Origin: Terriglobus roseus | GTDB lineage: Bacteria > Acidobacteriota > Terriglobia > Terriglobales > Acidobacteriaceae | Reading direction: 5' to 3' | Assembly: GCF_900102185.1 (NCBI RefSeq) | Contig: NZ_LT629690.1 | Span: 2,356,001 to 2,420,000, forward strand | Length of the DNA: 64,000 bases | Part shown: positions 34,995 to 43,596 of the stretch, piece by piece | How the letters are laid out: each line of letters starts with the position of its first letter | How positions within the stretch are numbered: position 1 is the stretch's first letter | Notes under the pieces: generated by a model | The model's database searches: none | What the model was told of the DNA's origin: nothing | The model's input: the letters and a program-made list of their open reading frames with translations, nothing else | Translations under genes and position numbers: made by a program

Positions 34995-35762
34995 TTACAT
35001 GCCGGTAACGTTATAACCGCAATCTACGTACGTAATTTCGCCGGTAATGCCGCTCGCCAATGGCGAGAGCAGGAACGCCGCGGTGTTGCCAACTTCCACG
35101 GTCTCCACATTGCGGTGCAGCGGAGCGCGCTCCGTCACGGTATCCAGAATCTTGTTGAAGTCGCCGATGCCACGCGCTGCAAGCGTCTTGATGGGACCAG
35201 CAGAAATCGCGTTCACACGAATACCCTTCGGTCCCAGCGACGCGGCCAGATAACGCACAGTAGCTTCCAGAGCAGCCTTTGCCACACCCATCACGTTGTA
35301 GTTGGGGAAGACCTTCTCGCTACCGTAGTAGGTCAGGGTCAGAATGCTGCCGCCCTCATTCATGATCGGAGCCAGCGCACGTGAAACCGCTACGAGAGAG
35401 TACGCGCTCACATCCAGAGCAATGCGGAAATCCTCACGCTTGGTCAGCAGGAAATCGCTCTTGATGGCGTCTGGCGGAGCGAATGCTACCGAATGAACAA
35501 TGATGTCTACAGTGCCGTAGGCAGCCTTCAGTTCTTCAGCAACACGATCGATCTCAGCATCAATGGACACGTCGCACTGGAAGCTCTTCGCGTCCTTCAG
35601 CTCCGGGATCAGTCCATCGGCTTCCTTCTTCAGGCGCTCGTTTTGGTAGCAGATAGCCACCTTTGCACCAGCATCGCTCAACTTCTGCGCAATAGCCCAC
35701 GCAATGGAACGCTTGTTCGCCAGCCCAAATACAACCGCGGTCTTACCTTGCAGATCAATCAT
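34995..35762 (-). CDS. fabI: Enoyl-[acyl-carrier-protein] reductase (NADH)
   Basis: This enzyme reduces the trans-2-enoyl group in the last step of each fatty-acid elongation cycle. The 255-residue SDR protein has the FabI-type start GKTAVVFGLANKRSIAWAIA, the catalytic Tyr-x6-Lys in YNVMGVAKAALE, and RVNAISAGPIKTLAARGI. AGAGG lies upstream of ATG 35762. It is probably co-transcribed with the DinB gene 20 bases downstream. Confidence 0.96.
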   Translation of the reverse strand: MIDLQGKTAVVFGLANKRSIAWAIAQKLSDAGAKVAICYQNERLKKEADGLIPELKDAKSFQCDVSIDAEIDRVAEELKAAYGTVDIIVHSVAFAPPDAIKSDFLLTKREDFRIALDVSAYSLVAVSRALAPIMNEGGSILTLTYYGSEKVFPNYNVMGVAKAALEATVRYLAASLGPKGIRVNAISAGPIKTLAARGIGDFNKILDTVTERAPLHRNVETVEVGNTAAFLLSPLASGITGEITYVDCGYNVTGM

Positions 35763-35840
35763 TTTTTCAAACCTCTTTCCTTACAGCCGGTCATCCTGCG
35801 CAACGCACGATTCGCCGACAGAATTTCATCTCGTGACGAG

Positions 35841-36221
35841 CTATCCGTGGATCAGCCAGTCATACTGCTCATCTGTCAGCGGCACAACGCTCAGCCGGAA
35901 CTGTCGGAACATGATGCTGCCCTGAAACACTCCAGCATCACGAATCTCCGCGAGCGGCTTGGGCCGCTTGAGTCGTTTGCCCGCCTTCAGCTTTACGATT
36001 GGATTCTTCGGATCGCTGGCATCCACGCTCAGCACAGTAGCCGTTCCTACGGCCTCTTTGCCCACGTTGGAGTGATAGATGACCGCATGCTCGCCTTTTT
36101 TCATATTGCGAAGCGTCATGAGCGCCTGTGGATTCTTGATGCCGTCCCAAACGGTTTCGCCATCGCGCAACAGGTCGTCGTAGGAATACTTGTCCGGTTC
36201 TGACTTCAGCAGATAGTTCAT
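35841..36221 (-). CDS. EVE-domain protein (thymocyte nuclear protein 1-like)
   Basis: The 126-residue protein starts MNYLLKSEPDKYSYDDLLRDG and contains WDGIKNPQALMTLRNMKKGEHAVIYHSN. These are the typical blocks of the PUA-like EVE fold. EVE domains bind modified bases in DNA or RNA, and stand-alone bacterial members are of unknown role. It lies between fabI and msrA on the same strand. Confidence 0.92.
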   Translation of the reverse strand: MNYLLKSEPDKYSYDDLLRDGETVWDGIKNPQALMTLRNMKKGEHAVIYHSNVGKEAVGTATVLSVDASDPKNPIVKLKAGKRLKRPKPLAEIRDAGVFQGSIMFRQFRLSVVPLTDEQYDWLIHG

Positions 36222-36282
36222 CGCGTCCCGTGGATGAGGATATCAGCCACGGGCACGCGATGCGGGTGAAACGGCAAGCCTG

Positions 36283-36759
36283 TTAAATGTGACAGGCAAC
36301 CATGCCGCGTTTCTCGAGGTAACGCTGGTGGTACTCCTCCGCCTTCCAGAACATCGAGGCGGGTTCCACCAAAGTGACAATCGGTCCACGAAAGACACCG
36401 GCAGCGTTAAGTTCAGCAATTTTGGCAATCGCTTCGCGATATTGTTCATCATCATGGGTGAAAATGACGCTGCGATACTGCGTACCCCAGTCCGGACCCT
36501 GCCGGTTGAGTTGCGTGGGATCGTGCAGCGCAAAAAAATGATCGAGCAGCGCGTCATAACTCACGCGACTGGGATCGAAGGTAACCTCTACCACTTCTGC
36601 ATGACCAGTCTGATCGGTACAGACGTCCTTATAAGTTGGGTTGTTTGAAGTACCACCCTCGTATCCAACGGCCGTCTCCAAAACTCCGGAAATCTCTGCC
36701 AAACGGGCTTCTACGCCCCAGAAACAACCTGCTGCAAATGTTGCTTTTGCCTTTGCCAC
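36283..36759 (-). CDS. msrA: Peptide methionine (S)-S-oxide reductase
   Basis: The enzyme repairs Met-S-sulfoxide in the cytoplasm. The active-site motif GCFWG (Cys12) and the block GYEGGTSNNPTYKDVCTDQTGHAEVVEV are present in 158 residues. The start is GTG 36759 with a strong AGGAGG nearby. The resolving-cysteine region is short, with one late Cys at MVACHI. It complements the MsrPQ system at 48-50 kb. Confidence 0.96.
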   Translation of the reverse strand: MAKAKATFAAGCFWGVEARLAEISGVLETAVGYEGGTSNNPTYKDVCTDQTGHAEVVEVTFDPSRVSYDALLDHFFALHDPTQLNRQGPDWGTQYRSVIFTHDDEQYREAIAKIAELNAAGVFRGPIVTLVEPASMFWKAEEYHQRYLEKRGMVACHI

Positions 36760-36914
36760 TACTTTTTACCTCCTACCCCGGAGACCACCCGCAGGCAGTT
36801 CCTGAGCACACGCATTTTGATGCCTGAAGGACTGTTTTGTCACCCTCGGGGAACATGAAAAGTCGATGACCGCACGGACGTCTCAGACCTGCTAAGGTGA
36901 GCAATGCAGGAATT

Positions 36915-36929
36915 CGGAAACGATTTCCG
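36915..36929. promoter_or_regulatory. LacI-type operator-like site before the NIPSNAP gene
   Basis: CGGAAACGATTTCCG is a 15-base palindrome (one centre mismatch). It abuts the ribosome site GGAGG (36929-36933). It matches the GGAA-CG-TTCC class found before the TonB receptor. Binding here would block both promoter clearance and ribosome access. Confidence 0.5.
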
Positions 36930-36942
36930 GAGGTAAATTCCA

Positions 36943-37734
36943 TTGAATCGGCGCAACTTTATTGCAAGCGCGGCAGCGGCCGCAGGCATGGCATCCATGA
37001 CATCTGAATCACTTCATGCAGCGGCGAGTCCCGCAAAGGCCCCCACCGAGTTCTATCAACTACGCCGCTACGGTCTGCGCAACGGTCCACAGCCCATGCT
37101 GATGCAGGATTACCTCCAGCACGCTCTGATTCCGGCGCTGAATCGGATGAGCATTGCCAAGGTAGGAACATTCGTTCTGTCCATCGGACCCGAAACGCCT
37201 ACCTACTATGCGCTCATTCCCTCCACCTCTTCAGAGCAACTGCTGACGCTGGACCTGATGCTTGCGGACGACGCTGAGTTCGCCAAAGCTGCGACAGCAT
37301 TCTGGACCGCCCCTGCCACCGCGCCCGCCTTCCAGCGCTCAGAAGTACGCATGTTGTCCGCGTTCGCCGGCTTCCCAAAGCTTGTCGCTCCCAAGCCTGG
37401 CAAACGCATGTTCCAGCTCCGCACTTACGAGAGCCCGAGCATGGCCGCGCACATGAAGAAGGTCGAGATGTTTGAGACTGCGGAAATCGGCATCTTCCAG
37501 CGCACCGGCCTCACGCCCGTCTTCTTTGCGCATGACCTTACCGGCGAGCGCCTACCCAGCCTCACCTACATGCTCACCTTCGCTGACGTCGCGGAGCTGA
37601 CAGACCACTGGTCGGTCTTCGGCAAGGATCCGCAGTGGAAGGAGCTGTCCCACAAGCCCGGCTACACCGACCCGGAGATCGTCAGCAACATTACGAACCT
37701 CTATCTAAATCCGCTGCCCAGCTCGCAGATTTAG
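36943..37734 (+). CDS. Tat-exported NIPSNAP-family protein
   Basis: I choose TTG 36943, with GGAGG nine bases upstream. The 263-residue protein begins with a twin-arginine signal NRRNFIASAAAAAGMASM. Two ferredoxin-like repeats typical of NIPSNAP follow (FYQLRRYGLRNGPQPMLMQDYLQHALIPALNR and MFQLRTYESPSMAAHMKKVEMF). Exported NIPSNAP proteins are common in Acidobacteria and Planctomycetes, often near sugar or sulfatase genes. The function is unknown. An operator-like site precedes it and a terminator follows. Confidence 0.9.
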   Translation: MNRRNFIASAAAAAGMASMTSESLHAAASPAKAPTEFYQLRRYGLRNGPQPMLMQDYLQHALIPALNRMSIAKVGTFVLSIGPETPTYYALIPSTSSEQLLTLDLMLADDAEFAKAATAFWTAPATAPAFQRSEVRMLSAFAGFPKLVAPKPGKRMFQLRTYESPSMAAHMKKVEMFETAEIGIFQRTGLTPVFFAHDLTGERLPSLTYMLTFADVAELTDHWSVFGKDPQWKELSHKPGYTDPEIVSNITNLYLNPLPSSQI

Positions 37735-37750
37735 TCTGGCTGACACCATC

Positions 37751-37779
37751 ACAGGCTGCATCGTACCGATGCAGCCTGT
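37751..37779 (+). terminator. Terminator of the NIPSNAP gene
   Basis: A perfect 13-bp stem (37751-37763 with 37767-37779) has a TAC loop and is followed by ATATTTTTC. Confidence 0.9.
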
Positions 37780-37807
37780 ATATTTTTCAAGCGTCTAACT
37801 CACTGAG

Positions 37808-38839
37808 ATGAAGTACGCCGCCATCTGCACGCTGATTGCCTTGTCGCTTCTCCCCGGTGCATCACTCCATGCACAGGGTTCAGCCCCATTGCAGCGTGAA
37901 ACCTCGCCCGGAGAGGGCCTGCGTCGCACACGCCTCTACCTGAAAGATGGAACGTTCCAGGTGGTGCTCTCTTACACCGTCAAGGGCGACTACGTGTATT
38001 ACCTCTCCGCTGAGCGTGGCGCCCAACAGGAAGCCATTCCCGTACGACTTGTCGATCTGGACGCAACGCATCAATGGGAACAACGTGCGGACGCTCAACG
38101 CAACGGCGTTCCGGCAGTTCAGATTGATCCGGAACTAGCCAAAGAAGAGGCAGACCGCGCCGCACGCACACCAGAGGTTGCGAAAGACCTGCATCTGCCA
38201 GAGTCCGATTCTGTCCTTGCACTGGACACGTACCATGGCCAGCCGCAGCTCGCCATCCTGCAACAGACCGACGGTGAGCTGAACCGGCAGACTGCGCACA
38301 ACATCCTGCGCCAGACCATCAACCCTCTTTCGCACGCACACCAGCTCATCGAGATCAAAGGTCAGAGCGCGCCGGTACAACTCCACGTGAACGACCCCGA
38401 ATTTTACGTCCGCATGGATGACGAAGACCCGACTTACAACGGCGGCGGAGCCTTCCACGTGGATACCGATAGCACCAAGGGCCGTAAGGTGGATGCGCCG
38501 TCACCCAAGAGCCAATACGTCATCGTGGCCGTGGACGTGCGCCGCGATGTTCGTGTGGTTACCAGCTTTTCTATCGGCCTTCTTGGAAGCGCGAAGCAGC
38601 AGGCGGACATCGTGGAGACCACAACGTCACTGCTGCCCGGCGGTCATTGGTTGAAGATCGTGGCCAAGCAGCCGCTTCGCATGGGCGAATACGCGTTGAT
38701 GGAAGTGATCGACGAGAAGACAGTAAACACAGGCGTATGGGACTTCGGCGTGCATCCCATGGCAGCAGCTAATCGCGATGCGATCCTGCCGGAAGCGCGG
38801 CGTGCTCCCGTGCTGGCTCCACGGCGTTCCGGACCTTAG
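37808..38839 (+). CDS. Secreted protein of unknown function
   Basis: The 343-residue protein has a signal peptide (about 1-22, ending LHAQ). The segment LYLKDGTFQVVLSYTVKGDYVYYLSAERG resembles the beta-rich modules of uncharacterised acidobacterial secreted proteins. A second beta domain follows (PVQLHVNDPEFYVRMDDEDP to the C-terminus), rich in strand-like stretches. I find no catalytic motif. Its last 71 bases overlap the convergent GGDEF gene, so the two C-termini overlap in DNA. Confidence 0.75.
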   Translation: MKYAAICTLIALSLLPGASLHAQGSAPLQRETSPGEGLRRTRLYLKDGTFQVVLSYTVKGDYVYYLSAERGAQQEAIPVRLVDLDATHQWEQRADAQRNGVPAVQIDPELAKEEADRAARTPEVAKDLHLPESDSVLALDTYHGQPQLAILQQTDGELNRQTAHNILRQTINPLSHAHQLIEIKGQSAPVQLHVNDPEFYVRMDDEDPTYNGGGAFHVDTDSTKGRKVDAPSPKSQYVIVAVDVRRDVRVVTSFSIGLLGSAKQQADIVETTTSLLPGGHWLKIVAKQPLRMGEYALMEVIDEKTVNTGVWDFGVHPMAAANRDAILPEARRAPVLAPRRSGP

Positions 38840-39932
38840 ACTCCCGCAGATTCAGTTCCCCCTCCTTCAGGATGGAACCGATACCTGCAATGGCAAGGTT
38901 GTTACGCGTGGTGCCCTTCACGTGATACATCATGTCGTCGGCAGCTTTGATGATGCCTTCCACAGTCAGCGCATCGTCTGGGTATGTTGCCATTCCGAAT
39001 GATCCACGAAGACGCAACAAAAGGCCTTTATCTTCCAGGAACGAGCGCTCCCGCAGCTCACGGAAGAGCCGCATCGCCATGTCGCGTCCTTTCAGACGGT
39101 CATGGTCGGGGAGCAGCACCACAAACTCGTCACCACCATAGCGGAACGCGGGAATATCCGGCCCAATTACGCTTCGAATCATCTCGCCCACTTCTGCTAG
39201 TAGACGGCTACCCACCAGATGTCCGTGGGTATCGTTAACGCTCTTGAAGTGATCCAGATCCATGAATAGCAAGCTAAACGGCGCTTTGTCCGTTCGCGCA
39301 AGCTGTTCTTCCAGCAGTGTGTAGAGATGACGCGCATTAAACAGGCCCGTGCAATCATCCGTGATCGACAGCAGATGAATGCGCTTCATGTCGGCCGCAT
39401 TACGAATCGCAATGGCGCTGAAATCGCACAACACGCGCAAAAACTGAATAGAAAAGTCGCTAAGCAGATCGACCTTGCTGTTCAGCAACTGGATCACGCC
39501 CAGCACGCCTTCCGCGGAACGTACCGGAACGCAGGCAATCGACTGGATGTTTAAAGTTGGGTTGCGCTTTGAAAAATCTTTCCAGCGCGGTTCGATGCTG
39601 GTGTCTGGAACCACAATGGGGTTCCCTGTCGACGCCACCCAACCGGCAACGCCTTCGCCCATGGGAACACGCAGACCACGCAAGCTGTTGGAATCCTCAC
39701 CGGCCGCAATGGCATAAAAAAGGTCGTTCTTTTCCTTATCCACCAGCATCATGGACCAACGCTCAGGCTGGAAGACCTGGGCCATCTTGGTCATGACGGT
39801 GGTAAGGACAATCTCCAGCTCAAGCGTGGACGTTAGCGCCCGCGCAACATCATGGAACAGACGTGTATAGTCCTGCTGCCATGCCTGCGCAAACTCGAGT
39901 TCAAGGTCTTTCTGAGATTTTTTTCGTATCAT
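38769..39932 (-). CDS. Diguanylate cyclase with GAF sensor
   Basis: The 387-residue protein has a GAF domain (about 25-180: QPERWSMMLVDKEKNDLFYAIA, then MGEGVAGWVASTGNPIVVPD) and a GGDEF domain (about 190-350). The active-site signature FRYGGDEFVVLLP is intact, so c-di-GMP synthesis is likely. The RxxD inhibitory site upstream lacks its Arg (VIGPD), so feedback inhibition may be lost. There is no signal or TM, so it is cytoplasmic. The 3' end overlaps the convergent secreted-protein gene. Confidence 0.93.
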   Translation of the reverse strand: MIRKKSQKDLELEFAQAWQQDYTRLFHDVARALTSTLELEIVLTTVMTKMAQVFQPERWSMMLVDKEKNDLFYAIAAGEDSNSLRGLRVPMGEGVAGWVASTGNPIVVPDTSIEPRWKDFSKRNPTLNIQSIACVPVRSAEGVLGVIQLLNSKVDLLSDFSIQFLRVLCDFSAIAIRNAADMKRIHLLSITDDCTGLFNARHLYTLLEEQLARTDKAPFSLLFMDLDHFKSVNDTHGHLVGSRLLAEVGEMIRSVIGPDIPAFRYGGDEFVVLLPDHDRLKGRDMAMRLFRELRERSFLEDKGLLLRLRGSFGMATYPDDALTVEGIIKAADDMMYHVKGTTRNNLAIAGIGSILKEGELNLRESKVRNAVEPAREHAALPAGSHRD

Positions 39933-40071
39933 CCTGGGCCTGGGTTTGTTGCTCTATGGATTTCCCTTAGCCGCGTTCGCCGCGCACCACAATTGTTCAA
40001 TGAGTAAAACACGCATGACTGTTCGAGTGAAATGACGCGAGATGAAGACATTCGCGTCTCACACGCACAGA

Positions 40072-41118
40072 TCATCCGCCGATCTGCACCATGGAACGTG
40101 ATGGTTTTGCAAATCCCGCTTCACCGATGTGATGTCGTTCTTCTTTTCCACGCACCACACTTCGAATGTACGCTTCTAATTCCTTATCCGCGACTGCTTC
40201 TTGCGTCTTCCCGTAGAGATCGTGATCCACCTGTGAGAACAGGCAGGTCCGAAGTTTGCCGTCGCTGGTCAGCCGGAGTCGTGAACAGTGTCCACAAAAC
40301 GGTCTCGACACCGGCGCAATGACCCCGATCTCGCCACGCCCATCAGCAAAGCCGTACCGACGAGCCGTTTCACTGGCACTGTTCGGCGTCAACGGAAGCA
40401 GCGGCCACATTGCGCCCAGCCGTTCCAGAATCTCCGCTTCGGTCACGACCGCATCACGGGACCATGTGCGATCCTCCTCCAGCGGCATGAATTCAATAAA
40501 ACGCAAAATCACGTTTTCGCGACGCGCAAACTCCCCAAACGCTTCCACCTGATCGTCATTCCAGCCACGAAACAACACGCAATTGACCTTTACCGGGGCT
40601 AATCCGGCATCCTGCGCCGCATGAATGCCATCAAGAACGCGTCCGAAGGCACCCGGTACCCGTGTAACGCGCGCAAATGTTCCCTCATCCAGCGCGTCCA
40701 TGCTCACGGTAATGCGATCCAGCCCTGCCCGTTTCAGGTCCTTCGCTATAGGCGCAAGCAGGTGACCGTTGGTAGTCAGCGCAATATCCAGCGGACCTCC
40801 ATCGCTGGTAGGCTGCCCCGCGTCATCGAAGGCTCTGCGCATCGCCCGTACGCTGCGAATCAGCTCCGGTAGATCCCCGCGCAGCAGGGGTTCGCCACCA
40901 GTGAGCCGAATCTTCTCCACTCCCAGGCCCACCAGAACGCGCACCATGCGCGCATAGGCTGCCAGCGGCAACTCTGAGTACGAACCACCGGAGGTTCCCG
41001 TTCGGCAGTAGACGCAGCGATAGTTGCAACGGTCCGTAACAGCCACTCGCAGATCGGTTATCGCTCTCCCGAAACCGTCGCGCAGCCGTCCCTCTGCCCC
41101 CAGGAGCCGGGGATTCAT
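40072..41118 (-). CDS. moaA: GTP 3',8-cyclase (molybdenum cofactor biosynthesis)
   Basis: This radical-SAM enzyme makes the pterin precursor of molybdopterin with MoaC. The first cluster motif is CNYRCVYC (Cys31, 35, 38). GGEPLLR follows. The C-terminal second cluster lies in PFCGHCSRLRL and RTCLF. The final Gly-Gly is present (MVQIGG). I use ATG 41118 (348 residues), because GGAG lies six bases upstream. A GTG start at 41151 would add 11 residues. It may serve MsrP, the Mo enzyme encoded at 49 kb. Confidence 0.95.
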   Translation of the reverse strand: MNPRLLGAEGRLRDGFGRAITDLRVAVTDRCNYRCVYCRTGTSGGSYSELPLAAYARMVRVLVGLGVEKIRLTGGEPLLRGDLPELIRSVRAMRRAFDDAGQPTSDGGPLDIALTTNGHLLAPIAKDLKRAGLDRITVSMDALDEGTFARVTRVPGAFGRVLDGIHAAQDAGLAPVKVNCVLFRGWNDDQVEAFGEFARRENVILRFIEFMPLEEDRTWSRDAVVTEAEILERLGAMWPLLPLTPNSASETARRYGFADGRGEIGVIAPVSRPFCGHCSRLRLTSDGKLRTCLFSQVDHDLYGKTQEAVADKELEAYIRSVVRGKEERHHIGEAGFAKPSRSMVQIGG

Positions 41119-41193
41119 TGCCATCTCCGGAATGATCTGCGTTAGATCCACAGTGGATTCATCCCCACACGAAAACCGTGTTCAAAAAGCAAA

Positions 41194-41211
41194 CCCGTGC
41201 CGAAGCACGGG
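41194..41211 (-). terminator. Terminator of the small membrane-protein gene (minus strand)
   Basis: CCCGTGC (41194-41200) pairs with GCACGGG (41205-41211). On the minus strand the loop is TTCG and the tail TTTGCTTTTTG. Confidence 0.85.
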
Positions 41212-41237
41212 CCGCCGAAGTGATCGGAGAATACAGC

Positions 41238-41525
41238 TTAGTAGCTGGTGAACTCGTGGAATCCACGGCGCAGGCTAATTCCCCGCAGCAGGCACGCAAT
41301 CGACACTGTACCAGTGATGCATGCCCAGTAGAAGATGGGATGCGACCAACCGGGCGACTGCGCCAGATCCTGGCCAACCCACAAAACGCTCACGAGAGTC
41401 GTGACAATTGCCGTCTGCAGGCCGATGATCAGCAGCAAGTGACCGCGACGACGGCGGCGATCCAGCGCTTCAACTTCTTCCGTGGTCAGGTGGCGCTCGG
41501 AAACGACAACAGGTGCTTGGCTCAT
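41238..41525 (-). CDS. Small membrane protein with two helices, unknown function
   Basis: The 95-residue protein has a short cytoplasmic N-terminus rich in Glu/Arg (LTTEEVEALDRRRRRG). Two hydrophobic helices follow (about 30-50 and 62-82), with the positive-inside rule obeyed. No family is recognised. AGGAG lies 12 bases before ATG 41525. A TTCG-loop terminator follows. Confidence 0.7.
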   Translation of the reverse strand: MSQAPVVVSERHLTTEEVEALDRRRRRGHLLLIIGLQTAIVTTLVSVLWVGQDLAQSPGWSHPIFYWACITGTVSIACLLRGISLRRGFHEFTSY

Positions 41526-41605
41526 CGGAACTTGATTCTCCTGCGGAAATCTACGTTTTTATTACACCACATCCAGTGCAATGCGTCTTGCAAAACTGCT
41601 ATTAG

Positions 41606-41881
41606 CTAGTCGATAAACGCCATGGTCTTTATCCCGGCGATTTCAAAACGCTTACGGCAGCGCGGATTCGAACAGTTCGCAGTATCGTCCCGCAACACCA
41701 TGTAGTTCTGAGCCTTGGCGAAACGCGCGCGATCCCGATCATCGGCCCGACCAGACAACTGCCGCTTCTTTCTGCGTACCAGCCAGTTCAACTGGTATTC
41801 CCCTGCAACACCGCATTTCGAGCAGACCAGCGTATGTGTTCGTGGTTCGGTCCGTTCATCAAAAAAATCGCGCTCTTCCAT
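41606..41881 (-). CDS. Small zinc-ribbon-like protein, unknown function
   Basis: I use ATG 41881 (91 residues), which has GGGAGGG upstream. A GTG or ATG-like start at 41905 is weaker. Two cysteine pairs (CSKCG, and CSNPRCRKRF with CxxxxC) suggest a zinc ribbon. The middle is strongly basic (RRKKRQLSGRADDRDRARF). It is divergent from the 60-residue gene at 41975. Confidence 0.65.
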   Translation of the reverse strand: MEERDFFDERTEPRTHTLVCSKCGVAGEYQLNWLVRRKKRQLSGRADDRDRARFAKAQNYMVLRDDTANCSNPRCRKRFEIAGIKTMAFID

Positions 41882-41974
41882 GCGGCCCTCCCGCGGCAAA
41901 ATCAAAATCGATTCACCATCAAGGAGGATAATCCTTTCATCCTGCAGAGTGCATCTTTGTAATGAGAGACAACG

Positions 41975-42157
41975 ATGAGTAAGACAAAGAAAGAAGTTTT
42001 CTCCGCTACGAAGGCGGTCAAGGCAAACGCACGTGAACGCGTTGGCACACCACCGCCGGAAATAGTTCTACCCGACGACAAGACGCGCTCCCAGCGACGT
42101 ACGTCCAAGCACAAAGAAACGTTGCAGAAGCTTCTGCAGCGGGAGGAAGAAGCATGA
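41975..42157 (+). CDS. 60-residue basic/acidic small protein, translationally coupled to the SIMPL gene
   Basis: The product (MSKTKKEVFSATKAVKANAR, ending KLLQREEEA) is charged and probably helical at its C-terminus. It has no family that I recognise. The stop TGA overlaps the ATG of the next gene (ATGA, 42154-42157), a usual sign of coupled translation, which supports it as a real gene. GAGAGA lies ahead of the ATG. Confidence 0.55.
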   Translation: MSKTKKEVFSATKAVKANARERVGTPPPEIVLPDDKTRSQRRTSKHKETLQKLLQREEEA

Positions 42158-42882
42158 GAACGACCATGATTGCCGCCGTTGCCGCAACCCTGTTTGCCGC
42201 CACGTCTTTTGCGCAGGTCAACCAGACGTTGTCTATCAACAAAGACAATCGCAGCATCACCGTAAGCGCCACCGATAGCGCCTTTGCCATGGCAGACCAG
42301 GCAGTCGTCAACATTGGCTATCAAGCCTATGGTGAAGATGAGCAGAGTGCTTACGCTGAAGGCTCGCGCCGCTCCAACGCCATCAGCGATGCGCTGGCCG
42401 CAGCACACGTCCCTGCCGACACCATCGAAAGCCAGGACCAGAATCTGCAACCGCTCAATGAATATGAGCTAAAGAATCTGCCAGCCTCGCTGAAGAATAT
42501 GAAGTTCCGCATTACGCAGAGTTGGACAGTCCGCACAACACCCAACGACGCCGCACACGTACTTGATATCGCGGTGAAGGCCGGAGCGAACCAGAGTGGC
42601 AGCATTGGGTGGGAGATGAAGGATCCGTCGGCCCTCGAAGCCGCTGCATCAGCCAAGGCTCTGGCGCATGCACAGGCCATCGCAGCGCGTATGGCGGAAG
42701 GTCTGCACATCAAGGTCGGATCGCTGCTCTACGCATCGAACCAGCCCCAGGAGATCGTTCGTCCCGTCCCGATGATGGCGATGGCTGCACGTGCCAAAAC
42801 AGCTGACACAAAACAGTTGAGCATCTCCGCCCGTCGCGTGGAGCGCTCTTCCACTGTCTTCGCAATCTTCTCCATCGAATAG
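42154..42882 (+). CDS. SIMPL-domain (DUF541) secreted protein
   Basis: The 242-residue protein has a signal peptide (about 1-20, ending TSFAQ) and the SIMPL pattern: SITVSATDSAFAMADQAVVNIGYQ, then RSNAISDALAAAHVPADTIESQDQNLQP, ending RRVERSSTVFAIFSIE. SIMPL proteins are periplasmic or exported and some relate to oxidative-stress resistance. The start overlaps the stop of the 60-residue gene. The MBL-fold gene follows 25 bases on, so an operon is likely. Confidence 0.88.
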   Translation: MRTTMIAAVAATLFAATSFAQVNQTLSINKDNRSITVSATDSAFAMADQAVVNIGYQAYGEDEQSAYAEGSRRSNAISDALAAAHVPADTIESQDQNLQPLNEYELKNLPASLKNMKFRITQSWTVRTTPNDAAHVLDIAVKAGANQSGSIGWEMKDPSALEAAASAKALAHAQAIAARMAEGLHIKVGSLLYASNQPQEIVRPVPMMAMAARAKTADTKQLSISARRVERSSTVFAIFSIE

Positions 42883-42907
42883 GGCAGCAAAGAAGAGCAG
42901 AGTGCCG

Positions 42908-43591
42908 ATGAAGACTACTTCCGTTGGGCAGCACGGTCTGCAATTTACACGCGCTTTGCTCTTCAATTGCTTCCTGGTGAGGGAAGACGACGGATGGACT
43001 CTGATCGACGCCAACCTTAAAGGAACCGGCGCGGATATTCTCCGCGCCGCAGGCGCCCCGTCCATCCGTCGCATCCTGCTCACGCATCCACATGTCGACC
43101 ATGTTGGCAGCGTGGACGAGCTGGCCGCAGCCATCCCCGGCCTCATCGTGGCCACGTCGCGGCGCAGCGTTCCCATGATGAATATCCCGCCGGATCGCAG
43201 CTTGCTGCCCGGTGAAGGAAGTCATCCCATCAAAGGAGCAACGCCCGGAGTACGAACGCCAGTCAGCCTGCTGCTAGAGGACGGTCAGCGAGTCGGTTCC
43301 CTGTTGGCTGTGGCAACGCCCGGTCACATCCCTGGCCACTTGTCGTTTCTGGATGAGCGGGACGGCACGCTCTATGCCGGGGATGCCATGGGCAATTTGG
43401 GCAAACTCTGTGTGACCGGCTTCACGCCATGGTGGTTTCCTCTCAACAAGTGTTGGGACAAAGAAATCGCGCGTAGAAGCGTGCAGTCACTTCGAAACCT
43501 TCCCATCCGCCGCATCGCCTGTGGACATGGCAAGACGATCGAAGGCGGACTTCCGCTACTGGAAGAGGCTCTTGTCCGCGCTCGTCCCTGA
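42908..43591 (+). CDS. MBL-fold metallo-hydrolase
   Basis: The 227-residue protein has the metal motif HPHVDH (in THPHVDHVG). PGHIPGHLSF, the metal Asp in GDAMG and the final His in CGHGKTI are also present. The first His position is held by a HxHxDH-type site, so a di-zinc or di-iron hydrolase is expected. The substrate is unknown, perhaps a thioester or lactone. GAAGAG lies 10 bases before ATG 42908. A GTG at 42902 is an alternative start. No signal peptide is present. Confidence 0.88.
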   Translation: MKTTSVGQHGLQFTRALLFNCFLVREDDGWTLIDANLKGTGADILRAAGAPSIRRILLTHPHVDHVGSVDELAAAIPGLIVATSRRSVPMMNIPPDRSLLPGEGSHPIKGATPGVRTPVSLLLEDGQRVGSLLAVATPGHIPGHLSFLDERDGTLYAGDAMGNLGKLCVTGFTPWWFPLNKCWDKEIARRSVQSLRNLPIRRIACGHGKTIEGGLPLLEEALVRARP

Positions 43592-43596
43592 TTCGC

